NCBI GenBank assembly: GCA_025024175.1
Contig: QCXZ01000041.1
Coordinates: 9,481,786-9,545,785 of the forward strand
Length of the DNA stretch: 64,000 bases
Source: Rhyzopertha dominica
Taxonomy: Eukaryota > Arthropoda > Insecta > Coleoptera > Bostrichidae
Direction: 5' to 3'
A program made the translations under genes and the position numbers. Of this stretch, positions 49,604-59,342 are shown in pieces (position 1 is the stretch's first letter; every line of letters begins with the position of its first letter). Below the pieces are notes generated by a model. That model did no database searches. It saw only the letters and a list, made by a program, of their open reading frames with translations, and was not told where the DNA came from.

Positions 49604-49937
49604 TTGTTATCGGTCGGTGGTGCCCCGGCGGAGCTCCGGTCCCCGGAGTGCTCCGGGCCGACCGTCGAGGTTCGGCGCGAGCTTTACGATTATGTAGAAA
49701 CTAAGAACAAACTGCCGTACATTACCTATACGCTAGTTGCAACATATGGCCCGCCTGTTAGGGGCCAAATGTTATTACTCGCCCCGGAAACTTATGCCAA
49801 TATCTGTATTATGTTAAATGCCACGTATTCCGCGCGGCTGCCGGTGAAAGCTAACTGCCGTACATCAAAACTTCGTACGGTCTGGCCCGCTGAGGTTTAT
49901 TACTGCCCGTTGTGCGAAAATGAAAACCATCGTTGGN
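49604..49937 (+). CDS. Hypothetical protein fragment in GC-richer sequence
   Basis: About 110 open codons, locally GC-richer than the surrounding DNA. The frame includes SPECSGPTVEVRRELYDYVE, YITYTLVATYGPPVRGQ and VWPAEVYYCPLCENENHRW, then a single N near 49937. The spaced CPLC might be half of a zinc-binding site. No family recognised. The start is arbitrary. It could be a host exon or part of a retroelement (an LTR-like CCAAATAAACCC lies just upstream). Low confidence that it is translated. Confidence 0.25.
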
Positions 49938-51351
49938 GGTTAGTTTATTATTTCTTTATTACGAGGGCATCAAGAGGCGCTGCGGTTGTTACGATCACGC
50001 CTTTTCCATTTACTTGTTAGAAGATTTGGGGAGTTTTGTGCGGGAGAGAGAAAATCATCATCAAACTTTGTTACAGTTTAAATTTTTGGCAGTAAATAAA
50101 AGCCTATTAGTAATGTAGGGTGTGCTGGTGCAATAGTTTCATGTGTTCACTACGACGGTCTGCAGCGATTTATCAATAATGATTAGGTTCGAGTAGGTAC
50201 AATTAAAGAAATTAGCCATCTGATAAATTTTCATCGTATTGGCCATCTAAATCGACATCTTTTTATCAAAATTATAACGTATTACTTCTAGAGCAAGGTT
50301 ACCCCTAATCTTTTATTAGACAGATAATGCTCGGGTTGCTCATGGCTACTCAGTGGAAAGGGTCGTGGTTTCCATTCAATCACGTTAACCAGATATGTTT
50401 ATATCTATTTGATTTGGACGCCAGGTAGTGTTTTAATCACGAACTACAAAAGAGGCCTGTCCCACTACCAAGAACAGGAATAATAATCAAGAAAATTAGA
50501 TATTAAGATCGATAAAAAAATGATAACTATAAAAAAGTAAAATATAGCCACTATGTTCCCCCAGTCAAATATCTCACTATACACGGTACGGTAATATTAA
50601 CAAACAGGGCCCTTTATTTACAGAACCAAAATAAAATGTGAAGCTATATACAATATGTATAAGTTTTCCGACCCACAGCGCTCAATTATAGTAAAGAAAA
50701 AACAAATAAATAAAAATAAATAAAGCACACACGGTGCTCTGTTACCACGTCTGGTCAGTAGAAGTACTGCAAACGATTCAAGATCTCAAAAATTATGCAA
50801 CTAAGATATATAATTAACAAAAAACAATCGATATCTAACCTTAATTCGATAGAGATGCAATATTTACAGTTATAGAATACGATTTCTTTGTTCTATGAAC
50901 GTTTACAGGTAAGTAGTCCAATTTTACAGGTAAGCAAATGATGAGGTCCACAAATTAATCAGTTTGAATACCCCTTTTTTAACAAGGACGTCGAATATTC
51001 CCGAAGAGGCTGCATTTCGAATCAGGTAACAACCTTGGCGGGATATCCCAAAAGAAGAAGTATGGATAAATTTGACCTGGAAGAAGATATGTCGTGGATA
51101 CGTGGATCAATCGTCACGTAATGCCTTCGTGGAACGGCTGCTTGGAGCTACCCTGGTGGACAGAAGCCCTAATACTCGTCTCTACCAGTGGTGGTAGTAC
51201 CTCAATCATGTCCTGGGGTGGTTTCCAAGTTCAGAATCAATGATCTAGCCCTCAATAATCGATAAATCAACAAATTACCACCCGTAAGTATGTCACGCCG
51301 GGTCACAGGAGAACCTTACAATAATCAAAGTGAGGGGGTTCTATCCAAACA

Positions 51352-51880
51352 TAATGACATGTTGTTTTCCGGGCTGGTTTCCACGTTGGTTATTTGACCT
51401 TGATGTTTCGACACTCATGTCGGTGTCTTCCTCAGAGGTAGCTCTGAAACTGAAGTGTCTTAGTCCGCTCGGGTATTTATACTCGTCGGGTTCACTGACG
51501 CGTGGGCGTTGTTACGAATGACCAGTTTCCAGGTAGTTCGATGCCTCGGTCTCTGTTATAATTGTGCGGATTCTTCTGGATTTCGATGGCTTGCTTGTAC
51601 AGTCTCGGCCAGAATCTCGCTTCCCTCGACAGCATTTGTGCCTCCTCGAATTTGATGATGTGGCCAGTCTCCATTCGATGTTCTACTACAGCCGACCTAT
51701 CACCTTGCCGTCTCTGGTGTCCATCATGTGCTCCTTGATCCTCGTGCTGATGTGCCTTCCGGTTTGGCCGATGTAAACCTTCCCACAGCTGCATGGGATG
51801 CTGTGTACTTGTGTTTGTAGCTCCTCAGTCGTCAAACGATATATTTATATGATGTCTTCTCAGCAGCCGTCCAACCTTAT
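51352..51880 (-). pseudogene. Penelope-like 3' end (copy 1, inverted)
   Basis: Minus strand from about 51820: TTEELQTQVHSIPC, GKVYIGQTGR (GIY-YIG core), then EHRMETGHIIKFEEAQMLSR and EARFWPRLYKQAIEIQKNPH, RDRGIELPGNWS, and after the stop a 3' end with a hammerhead-like motif (51436-51406). The tail ends with homology to AACAACATGTCAT near 51352. 5'-truncated; frameshifted within the GIY-YIG. Same lineage as the adjacent plus-strand copy, and different from the 59-kb lineage. Confidence 0.8.
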
Positions 51881-51919
51881 CTGTACATATATTGACGTAG
51901 GGTAGGTATGCTGCAGCGA

Positions 51920-52380
51920 TGTGCTCTTCTTCGGACGGCTGCTGAGAAGACGTCATATAAACACCATCTTCACCGCCACGGGAAAGCTGTGAGAAGGTTT
52001 ACTTACATCGGCCAAACCGGAAGGCACATCAGCGCGAGAATCAAGGTGCGCATGAGGGACACCAGAAACCGGCAAGGTGATAGGTCGGCTGTAGCAGAAC
52101 ATCGAATGGAGACTGGCCACATCATCAAATTCGAGGAGGCAGAAATGCTCTCGAGGGAAGCGAGAATCTGGCCGAGACTGTACAAGGAAGAGACCGAGGC
52201 ATCGAACTACCTGGAATCTGGAAACCGGTCATGCCCACAACGCCCACGCATCAGTGAACCGGACGAGTATAAATACGCGAGCGGACTAGGACAGTTCTGA
52301 GGAAGACACCGACATGAGTGTCGAAACATCAAGGTCAAATAACCAACGTGAGAACCAGCCCGAAAAACAACATGTCATCG
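51920..52380 (+). pseudogene. Penelope-like 3' end (copy 2)
   Basis: Plus strand: a shared start GGACGGCTGCTGAGAAGACG (51934 on), then (51990-52300) RFTYIGQTGRHISARIKVRM, GDRSAVAEHRMETGHIIKFE, EAEMLSREARIWPRLYKEE and SEPDEYKYASGLGQF. The 3' noncoding end follows with CTGAGGA...GTGTCGAAAC. It is collinear with copy 1 in inverted orientation about a centre near 51.86-51.90 kb, with a spacer of only about 50 bases. Relative to copy 1 it lacks the CSCG segment before the YIGQT core. Confidence 0.8.
52297..52327 (+). ncRNA. Hammerhead-like motif in PLE 3' end
   Basis: CUGAGGA (52297-52303) fits CUGANGA. GACAC (52305-52309) pairs with GUGUC (52318-52322) as stem II, followed by GAAAC (52323-52327). 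One extra A sits between the core and stem II. The inverted copy at 51406-51436 has the same motif on the minus strand. Confidence 0.5.
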
Positions 52381-52665
52381 ACAACAACCACGGAAGCCTT
52401 CAAACCATAAGAATTCCTTACCTTGCAGCTTGCAGCAAGGGTTGAAAACAAAAGTGAACAATCTTTGTTTCAGCACGTGGTCTGGAATAGGTGAACTCAT
52501 TAGGGGTAACCTTGCTCTAGAAGTAATACGTAATAACTTTGATCAAAAGGTGTCGATTTAGATGGCCAATACGATTAAAATTTATCAGATGGCGAATTTC
52601 TTTAATTGTACCTACTCGAACCTAATCATTATTGATAAATCACTGCAGACCGTCGTAGTGAACAC

Positions 52666-53830
52666 ACTATAGGGAATGTTAAGAAAAACTGCAGAGTAGC
52701 GCTACCAACTCCCTCCAGAAATCAAAAATGACGAAGTCTATGTGGAAAATTCCAACACTATAAATGGGTGGAAGACTGCAAGGGCACGGTCAATCTAAGG
52801 AGAGTCATCATCGAGGAGAGTGGACTAATAAGAGCTTCGGGAAAGCTCAGCTGAAAAACGATATTGTTCTTATACTTAGGTGGAAAGAAGATGCCATACC
52901 TGGATAGGAGGTTGTAGCGGCATAAAATAAAACACAAGCTTTCCTTGGTCAATCACATTAAATATTATATTTAATTGTCTCTTTTTGTTGTCTATTATGT
53001 TGAATATTTTAGATATTTCGTTGTTTTCGAGCGGCCGGTGTTCCCCTATCGCTTTCCTTGGATTTTTGTTGGCCGACGAAAAAGTTGTTATTGCGGGAAA
53101 GATACCTTGATTTTGAAAAAGCACAGCGATCACTTTTGCGAGTTTTCTAGCTAATGCAGCACAGGTGCCCGTCGAGTGATGCAATTTCGAGCAAGATTNT
53201 TACCACGTTTGGGATTTTGGCAAGCAACATAAAGGTAGCGGCTACAGGGACACCTGTGGTATATATTGGTGCTGCTGCAGTGTTTCCCAATTACGAGTAT
53301 TCAAGGGCAGTTGGTGGTGTTTTCCATGGATGTATAAAAAAGGGGATCCAGCTTTTCACATTCTAAACTGATGCCAACATGTGATCACAGTCTAAGCGTT
53401 TATTTGTAGAAAACATTGGATCTTCCAGTTGACCAGTTGTGTATGTCCAATGACTAAGCTTCATGTTCACGATCACACACCATTTGGGCATTTGCATGTT
53501 TGTTTTTATTTGGTTTTATGATGTGCAAGACGCAGGGAATGATTTCCATATAATTGTTAACGGTAGCAGTGATAAGATGATCAGGCAGTGTCAAATGTGC
53601 AGAAAGATTGATATACGTTAACCCAATGTTTCATTTCACAGGTATGTAACACCCAAGTTGTATTTAAGGTTAAGATTCATAGGCGTGCGGTATTTAAATT
53701 GCTTATTATGCCGATATTTTACAACACTACTACTGAAAGATGAATTGTTTACTAGTGTATAACAAAAAAATGAGTTTTATATGTGTGCATGAATCATATT
53801 CATACAATATTTTTTTCCTATCTATCATTT
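52666..53830. other. No recognisable gene
   Basis: No motif recognised in the short frames on either strand, including the 102-codon minus-strand frame at 52876-53184. Confidence 0.4.
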
Positions 53831-53835
53831 TTAGG

Positions 53836-54010
53836 TTTCCGAAGCATACTGAAGAATGCAAATTATGGCACGCCAATGCCGCGAAAAGAAAACAAAGTTT
53901 GTTATTGCGTTAACTTCACGCCATTTAGATGTTGGCTTCACAACAATGCGCTTTCTGTCAATGAGATGCGGTATCCCCTCTTTTATATGGTGTTTTCCGC
54001 CGAAGCTCGG
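53836..54010 (+). pseudogene. Possible THAP-domain exon remnant
   Basis: After an acceptor-like polypyrimidine tract and TTTTTAG (to 53835), the plus strand reads RFPKHTEECKLWHANAAKRK. After a frame change it reads TSRHLDVGFTTMRFLSMRCGIPSFIW. THAP zinc domains read (H)xFPxDxExxxxWxxxxxR ... CSxHFxxxxF ... LxxxAVPSxF, with an intron commonly before the FP block. The Cys of CSxHF is Thr here and the F is L, so zinc binding is lost. Weak but ordered similarity. Confidence 0.35.
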
Positions 54011-54396
54011 CCAGGGGCAGCTCGTTCGTTCTTCTGTTATCGGCATAACTCTCAACTGTCCTAGGTGTGTTAGTGAGCTGTAGGTTTTGATCTACTTGTC
54101 CAGGTTCGATTTATATTTTACGCTTGTTATATCGGATTGACTGTTTACATTTAATCGATTTCCGTTTCCGTGTTTAGTTTACTTTATATATCCTTTGTTG
54201 GTAGGTTTATTAGTGACAAATCTAACGTATTGTATTTATACTCACTCGCGCTTTGCTAGCGCTGTAACGCAAACCGAAACCCTCCCATAGATTTGAGNGG
54301 CTCCATGGACTCGCTGCGCGCGCATTGAGGGCCACACGGAATGCACATAAGTACCACCCTGAATTATTTCTCCTCTACTGTGATCAGTATTGTTAT

Positions 54397-56643
54397 ACGG
54401 CGGTGTCGCGTTGTGTTTATACCTAAAGCTGGTCGAGTTCACTATGACCAGCCTAAGGATTTTCGGCCGATCAGTTTGACCTCGTTTTTGTTGAAGGCGA
54501 GCGAAAGGCTGGTTGAGCGTTATCTAAGGGATGGGGTGTTGGTTGACAGACCTCTACACCCAAATCAGCATGCCTACAGGTCAGGCATGTCTACGGAAAC
54601 AGCACTTATCTGCCGAGCTGAGGATGCGCTATCCAAAAAGGAATGGGCTCTAGCGGCCTTTCTTGATATTGAAGGAGCCTTTAACAATCCTTCATTCGAG
54701 GCTCTCTGCTCTGCGGTAGCAAGCAGGGGCGCTAATCGAGCCATTGTAAAATGGATCGAGTCGACGCTCCGTTGCCGTCGCTTAGAGCTAATTTTGGGGG
54801 AAACTAAGGTGGAGGCGTCCGCCGTGCGAGGTTGTCCGCAGGGAGGTGTATTATCTCCCCTCTTGTGGTCTCTCCTCGTGGACACTCTCCTTGTTGACCT
54901 CAATAAAAACGGATACTATGCGCAGGCCTATGCAGATGACCTGTGCATTGTTATTTCAGGTAAATTTCTGGGGCCGGTTTCAGAGCTGATGCAAATTGCT
55001 CTAAACAGGACCAGTAGGTGGTGTGAACAAAGAGGCTTGTCGGTTAATCCGGCAAAGATGGAACTCTTGGTGTTCACAAATAAACGTAAACAGGGATCCA
55101 TTCGATGGCCTTCTTTGCAAAACGTAACATTGAATCCGGTACCGACGGTGAGGTATCTAGGTGTAACCCTGGATTCCAAACTTGCTTGGACGGATCATGT
55201 TAACGAAATCAGCCGAAAGGCGTTTGCAATACTGTGGGTGTGCAGACGTCTTTGGGGAAACAGTTGGGGACTTCAACCACAGGTCGCGTACTGGCTGTAC
55301 ACAACTGTGGTGAGACCTCTCATTACTTACGCCGCCCTGGTATGGTGGCGCTCTACTGCGAAACACAATATCAGGAAGGCATTAGCACAAATTCAACGAC
55401 TGGGCTGTCTTATGATAACCGGTGGCATGAGAACGACACCTACTGCATCTATGGAGGTGCTTCTGGGACTAGAACCTCTACACGTAAGGGTAGAGTATGA
55501 AGCCCGGAAAGCGGCCTTTAGATTGCAGGGGTTAGGTAATTGGAAGTCTGGGGGAGAAGGGCACCGTATAGCGCTCTCTGTACCGAACGGAGATCAAGCT
55601 ATTCTCTCAATGACAAGAGATAGGATTAACACGACTATGTGTTTTAACACACCATACAGAATCGTTATCCCCGATAAGGAGGAGTGGTTTCTGAATGGTG
55701 AAAACATGCTTGTGCCACAAGGACTCATCTGGTACACAGATGGATCTAAAATGGACACAGGCACAGGCGCGGGAGTATGTGGTACATCTCCGAGGGTGCA
55801 ACTCAGTTTGTCACTAGGAGAGTACCCTAGCGTATTCCAAGCGGAAATTTATGCAATTCTGGCATGTGCTCATGAGAACCTCAGAAGAGGGTATTCCGGA
55901 CTGCATATCTACATTTGCTGCGATAGCCAGGCGGCACTTCGAGCGCTTACCTGTGTTAGGGTGCGCTCCGGCCTTTTACTGGACTGTCGTAACACATTAG
56001 TAAGGTTGGCCCAACATAATCGGGTTAACTTGATTTGGGTGCCTGCTCATGCAGGCATTGAAGGCAATGAAATGGCTGATGAATTAGCGAAGAAGGCGGC
56101 GTCCGCACGTTATCTCGGACCACAACCTTCCATCGCCATTCCAGAAAGCAGACTGAGGGCCGAGATCACAAAGTGGCTTGGTCGTCAGTTTTACCTGTAT
56201 TGGGAAGACGCGCCGGAACTGAGGCAATCTAGGGCCTTCATCACTGGACCTACGCTTGCCCAGGAACGCAAATGGCTTTTAAGCCGGAGTCGCTCTCAAT
56301 TGCGATTAGTGGTGGGTGTCCTCACGGGACACTGCCGGCTCAATAAACACCTATATAATATGGGTGTAGTGGAAAGTAGCACCTGTAGGTTCTGCTCAGA
56401 AGAGGAGGAAACTCCGATTCACCTCCTTACCAACTGCGGACCGCTGGGGGGCAAAAGGTTTGGAGAATTTGGGTCTCAATTTATTAAGACTGAAGATCTT
56501 TATAGATTACCTTGGAAAGAGATACTGCACTTCNTTGAGAAGGCAGGACTCTTCTAAGCTACGGTGCGGGCACAATGGATCGAAAGGTCTAAGTGCAGCG
56601 CCCCGCCCCTTTTGCAGGGTCGCACCGCAGAAGATAGAATAGA
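54397..56643 (+). mobile_element. 5'-truncated LINE of the RNase H-bearing group
   Basis: Similarity to the second copy (20505-21725, minus) begins at about 54401, so the copy is truncated inside the linker before the reverse transcriptase. The 3' untranslated region is only about 85 bases. ATTGTTAT occurs at 54389-54396 and at 56644-56651, a candidate 8-bp target-site duplication that would define the insertion. Confidence 0.7.
54401..56557 (+). CDS. LINE ORF2: reverse transcriptase, RNase H, zinc knuckle
   Basis: About 718 open codons belong to the element. The frame runs 20 codons further 5' (ATG at 54341) into flanking DNA. Domains by residue from that ATG: fingers with KDFRPISLTSFLLKASERLV (about 45); FLDIEGAFNNPSFE (about 110); RGCPQGGVLSPLLWSL (about 167); catalytic AYADDLCIV (about 197); thumb with VRYLGVTLDSKLAW; RNase H with WYTDGSKMDTGTGAG (about 465), QAEIYAIL (500), CCDSQAALRAL (527) and HAGIEGNEMADELAKKA (570); and a C-terminal CRFCSEEEETPIHLL-TNC knuckle (about 683). 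All catalytic Asp/Glu/His residues are present. An N base occurs at 56534. The endonuclease domain is missing, so it cannot jump alone. RNase H points to the I/Loa/R1 side of LINEs. Confidence 0.9.
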   Translation, partial: RCRVVFIPKAGRVHYDQPKDFRPISLTSFLLKASERLVERYLRDGVLVDRPLHPNQHAYRSGMSTETALICRAEDALSKKEWALAAFLDIEGAFNNPSFEALCSAVASRGANRAIVKWIESTLRCRRLELILGETKVEASAVRGCPQGGVLSPLLWSLLVDTLLVDLNKNGYYAQAYADDLCIVISGKFLGPVSELMQIALNRTSRWCEQRGLSVNPAKMELLVFTNKRKQGSIRWPSLQNVTLNPVPTVRYLGVTLDSKLAWTDHVNEISRKAFAILWVCRRLWGNSWGLQPQVAYWLYTTVVRPLITYAALVWWRSTAKHNIRKALAQIQRLGCLMITGGMRTTPTASMEVLLGLEPLHVRVEYEARKAAFRLQGLGNWKSGGEGHRIALSVPNGDQAILSMTRDRINTTMCFNTPYRIVIPDKEEWFLNGENMLVPQGLIWYTDGSKMDTGTGAGVCGTSPRVQLSLSLGEYPSVFQAEIYAILACAHENLRRGYSGLHIYICCDSQAALRALTCVRVRSGLLLDCRNTLVRLAQHNRVNLIWVPAHAGIEGNEMADELAKKAASARYLGPQPSIAIPESRLRAEITKWLGRQFYLYWEDAPELRQSRAFITGPTLAQERKWLLSRSRSQLRLVVGVLTGHCRLNKHLYNMGVVESSTCRFCSEEEETPIHLLTNCGPLGGKRFGEFGSQFIKTEDLYRLPWKEILHFXEKAGLF

Positions 56644-59329
56644 ATTGTTATTATTTATATAAATGGCGGCATATCCGGTTTGTTGAGTATCTAGCATAAG
56701 AGCAGTTCTATTAACATTTTAACAACAGCACTGTCATTTGTGGTACCTATTACTTTAGCTAAATTTTGCATTTTAAATAATAATAATAATAGTAAAAATA
56801 ATAATTATTATTATTTTCCTACAGGTTTAGCACCCAATAACAGGAAAAATACAGTAAGAAAAATAACATGAAGTGTAACACATTGTTAGGAAGACAAAAT
56901 TCTTCAACATTTTGGCATGACGAATGCAAGTTAGAACCTTACTCTCACTGTTGAGGGTCACTCTTATAGGGCGAGGCAACTTGTTGGCAGAATCAGAGCA
57001 ACCAAGCCTCATACACTGGATGTCAGAAGTGTCATAATCTGGCTGAATAGTCTCCATAATCTCTTCGATTATAGCACAGTCGCTATTATTTGCAGTGTTA
57101 GATTAATTGTCCGCGGCTTGCTCGGCGGCTTGTCCCGGTACGCCAAAAATAATAATATTTATTTTTCTTTTTTCCCGTTCCACAACCTCCTAGCAAACTT
57201 CTTCAAAAAAGTCAACGGACTGGATTTTTGGATTGTTTGTATAGATTTCACAGTAATTATAGGACAGATCAATAACAGTAATTATCTATATCTATATATA
57301 TTTTATTTTTTTTCTGTGATTGTTCACCAGCTTAGTGCACATGTCGTTAGACCTAGGCTTCAGCATTTATAGTTTCAAGCTGCATTCATTTCATTTAAAG
57401 TATTTTTAAATTCCGGTCGCAATTTGAAATATCTGACAACTTCGGCTATTTAAATAAACATCTCTGTACGTTATGGCATTTTTGCAACTTTCGTTAAATT
57501 GAGTGATTTTTAGGACCCTAAACATGGCAATTAAAAGGTGGCATTTTAATTTAAGCGTGAAACCAAAGATTCTCGAACTCGTCAAGTATAAAATGGCTAA
57601 CCGTTAGAAACTCCAGCATTACAACCATAGCCCGACTCCGAGTCCTTCGAGCGTTATGATTTGACAGAGCAAACCTTTATCACATACGTTCAAAGGGAAG
57701 CAATCACTGCAGTTCCCTGTGTCTGTGCACAAAAGAGCCTAAATCAACTGTCACGCAAAGCCTTCCCTACTTCGCCGGCAATATCGGGCTGTCCCTAAAT
57801 ATAATAAAACTTCTGATGTTCCTGAGTTTACCCGCATCTAGAACTGACAAATTTATATTAGAGGACGAGAATTCATTTTAAATGCAAAGGGTTCAAAAGC
57901 ACGGACCAGCGCAGGAACATGTATACCGTTTACGGAAGATTTACAAGCGGACCTAATGTTCGTCCGCTGCTTTGAATATCTGCAGGATGGTTATGGACAT
58001 TGAGAGCGGAACATTTGCAGAAGTTAGGTCGGCTTTTGTTGGGCATCGCGCTGAACATTTACCGCTCATAATGGAATTTTCCAGGATTCTTGTTGCTGCA
58101 TTCGTTACTACGGAATTCTTGTTTTAGCTTTAACTATACTTTATCGCTATTTTTCTTCTGCGTGGTGCTTGTGCCATCGTTAAAGCGTGTAGGACATTTA
58201 CTTCCATTATATGACAGTTTTATATGGTTCCCTTGTCAACAAAAATTTTCATCAATGAAAAGTGGTAACAGCAACACCAAAATCTGTAAAGAAAGGAACC
58301 AATCTTTTTACAGGCCTCTTGTGATTCTTCTTTGTGATGTTCCAATTACTGCTTCTAGAAAAAAGTCGAAATTATCAAACTTCCAACGATCAACTCAATA
58401 TACGATCTTGATGGTAACACAGATCCCTTTTGAATAATTTGTTTAATATTAAAAAGTAATGTAGCTGTCGCTTTGAAAACACTAACTATTGTGTATGAAA
58501 TGCAGTTTTACTTTTTATTCCACACAATTTTCCACGAACTTTAATGAATATGATTACTTATATTAAGTAAAGGGGGATTTTTTTGCAAACTAAAATAAGG
58601 ATACCAAGTGTCTCTAATATTTCGTAAAGCCATAAAAATATGATTGATGTTTACACTTAAGTGCACTAGACGTAAAAATGAGTTTTTTAAAAGTTGGCAT
58701 AATGATACACATTTGTTTCAGACTTTGTTCTTTGAGGATGAGAAAAATACAGTTACACCAATCATACGGCAAATAAGTCACTCATCTTGAAAGTATATGA
58801 TAGTTATGGAACAAAGGTGAAGTGGATTTTAATAAAATTGTTAGAAATTTCTTTTATTGTGATTTACCGTCTCTCATAAGGACAAGAGTATCATTTCCCT
58901 ATTGTAATGTAGTTCAGCAAAAGAGACAACACCAATAATGTCAATATTTACACATAATTGAAATTTGTCTGACTATATATCCTTTGTGTAAAACAAACCT
59001 GGGATAATAAGCTTCATGACAAAATTGCTTCATACCAAATCAAGTTTAGCCAGAAATCATAAAGCAGAGAATCGTGACTAGCCGTTGTACAGCAAGCAGT
59101 AAGACATAATTCGCATTAGCTGAATAATGCAACTTGTCACGCCGTCATAGCCTTTCATTGCGTCACAGTTCAAGTGCTACCATTTGTTTCACACAGTATT
59201 CTCTTACTGGTTAATTGTGTCAAGATGAACTTGTTTAAATTCTCAAAAAACAGCTTATGTTTATGAGTTTGATTATAATTTATGATTTTTGTTTGATCGC
59301 CATCATTCGTGTTATACCATTACTTTAAC
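56558..59329. other. No recognisable gene; (AAT)n tract at 56779-56815
   Basis: Directly after the LINE 3' end there is a short (AAT)n/(ATT)n patch. The remainder shows no coding remnant or RNA. The frame at 58090-58437 is hydrophobic at its start but shows no motif. Confidence 0.4.
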
Positions 59330-59342
59330 AAGGACTAAGTTA

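Larger units (their letters stand above)
50143..52665. mobile_element. 2.5-kb unit with 167-bp terminal inverted repeats
   Basis: 50143-50309 and 52499-52665 are inverted copies of equal length, with about 10 differences. They share GTGTTCACTACGACGGTCTG, GATTAGGTTCGAGTAGGTAC and ACTTCTAGAGCAAGG. The outer ends are GTGTTCAC...GTGAACAC. The interior has no transposase; it holds two oppositely oriented PLE 3' ends (51352-52380) off centre. No target duplication was recognised beside the repeats. It could be a non-autonomous TIR element into which PLEs inserted, or part of a PLE-generated palindromic dimer. Confidence 0.7.

Noticed and set aside
54574..55801. Several antisense or alternate-frame open stretches (for example 54574-54903 minus and 55234-55500 plus)
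   Set aside because: All overlap the long LINE ORF and have no motif of their own.
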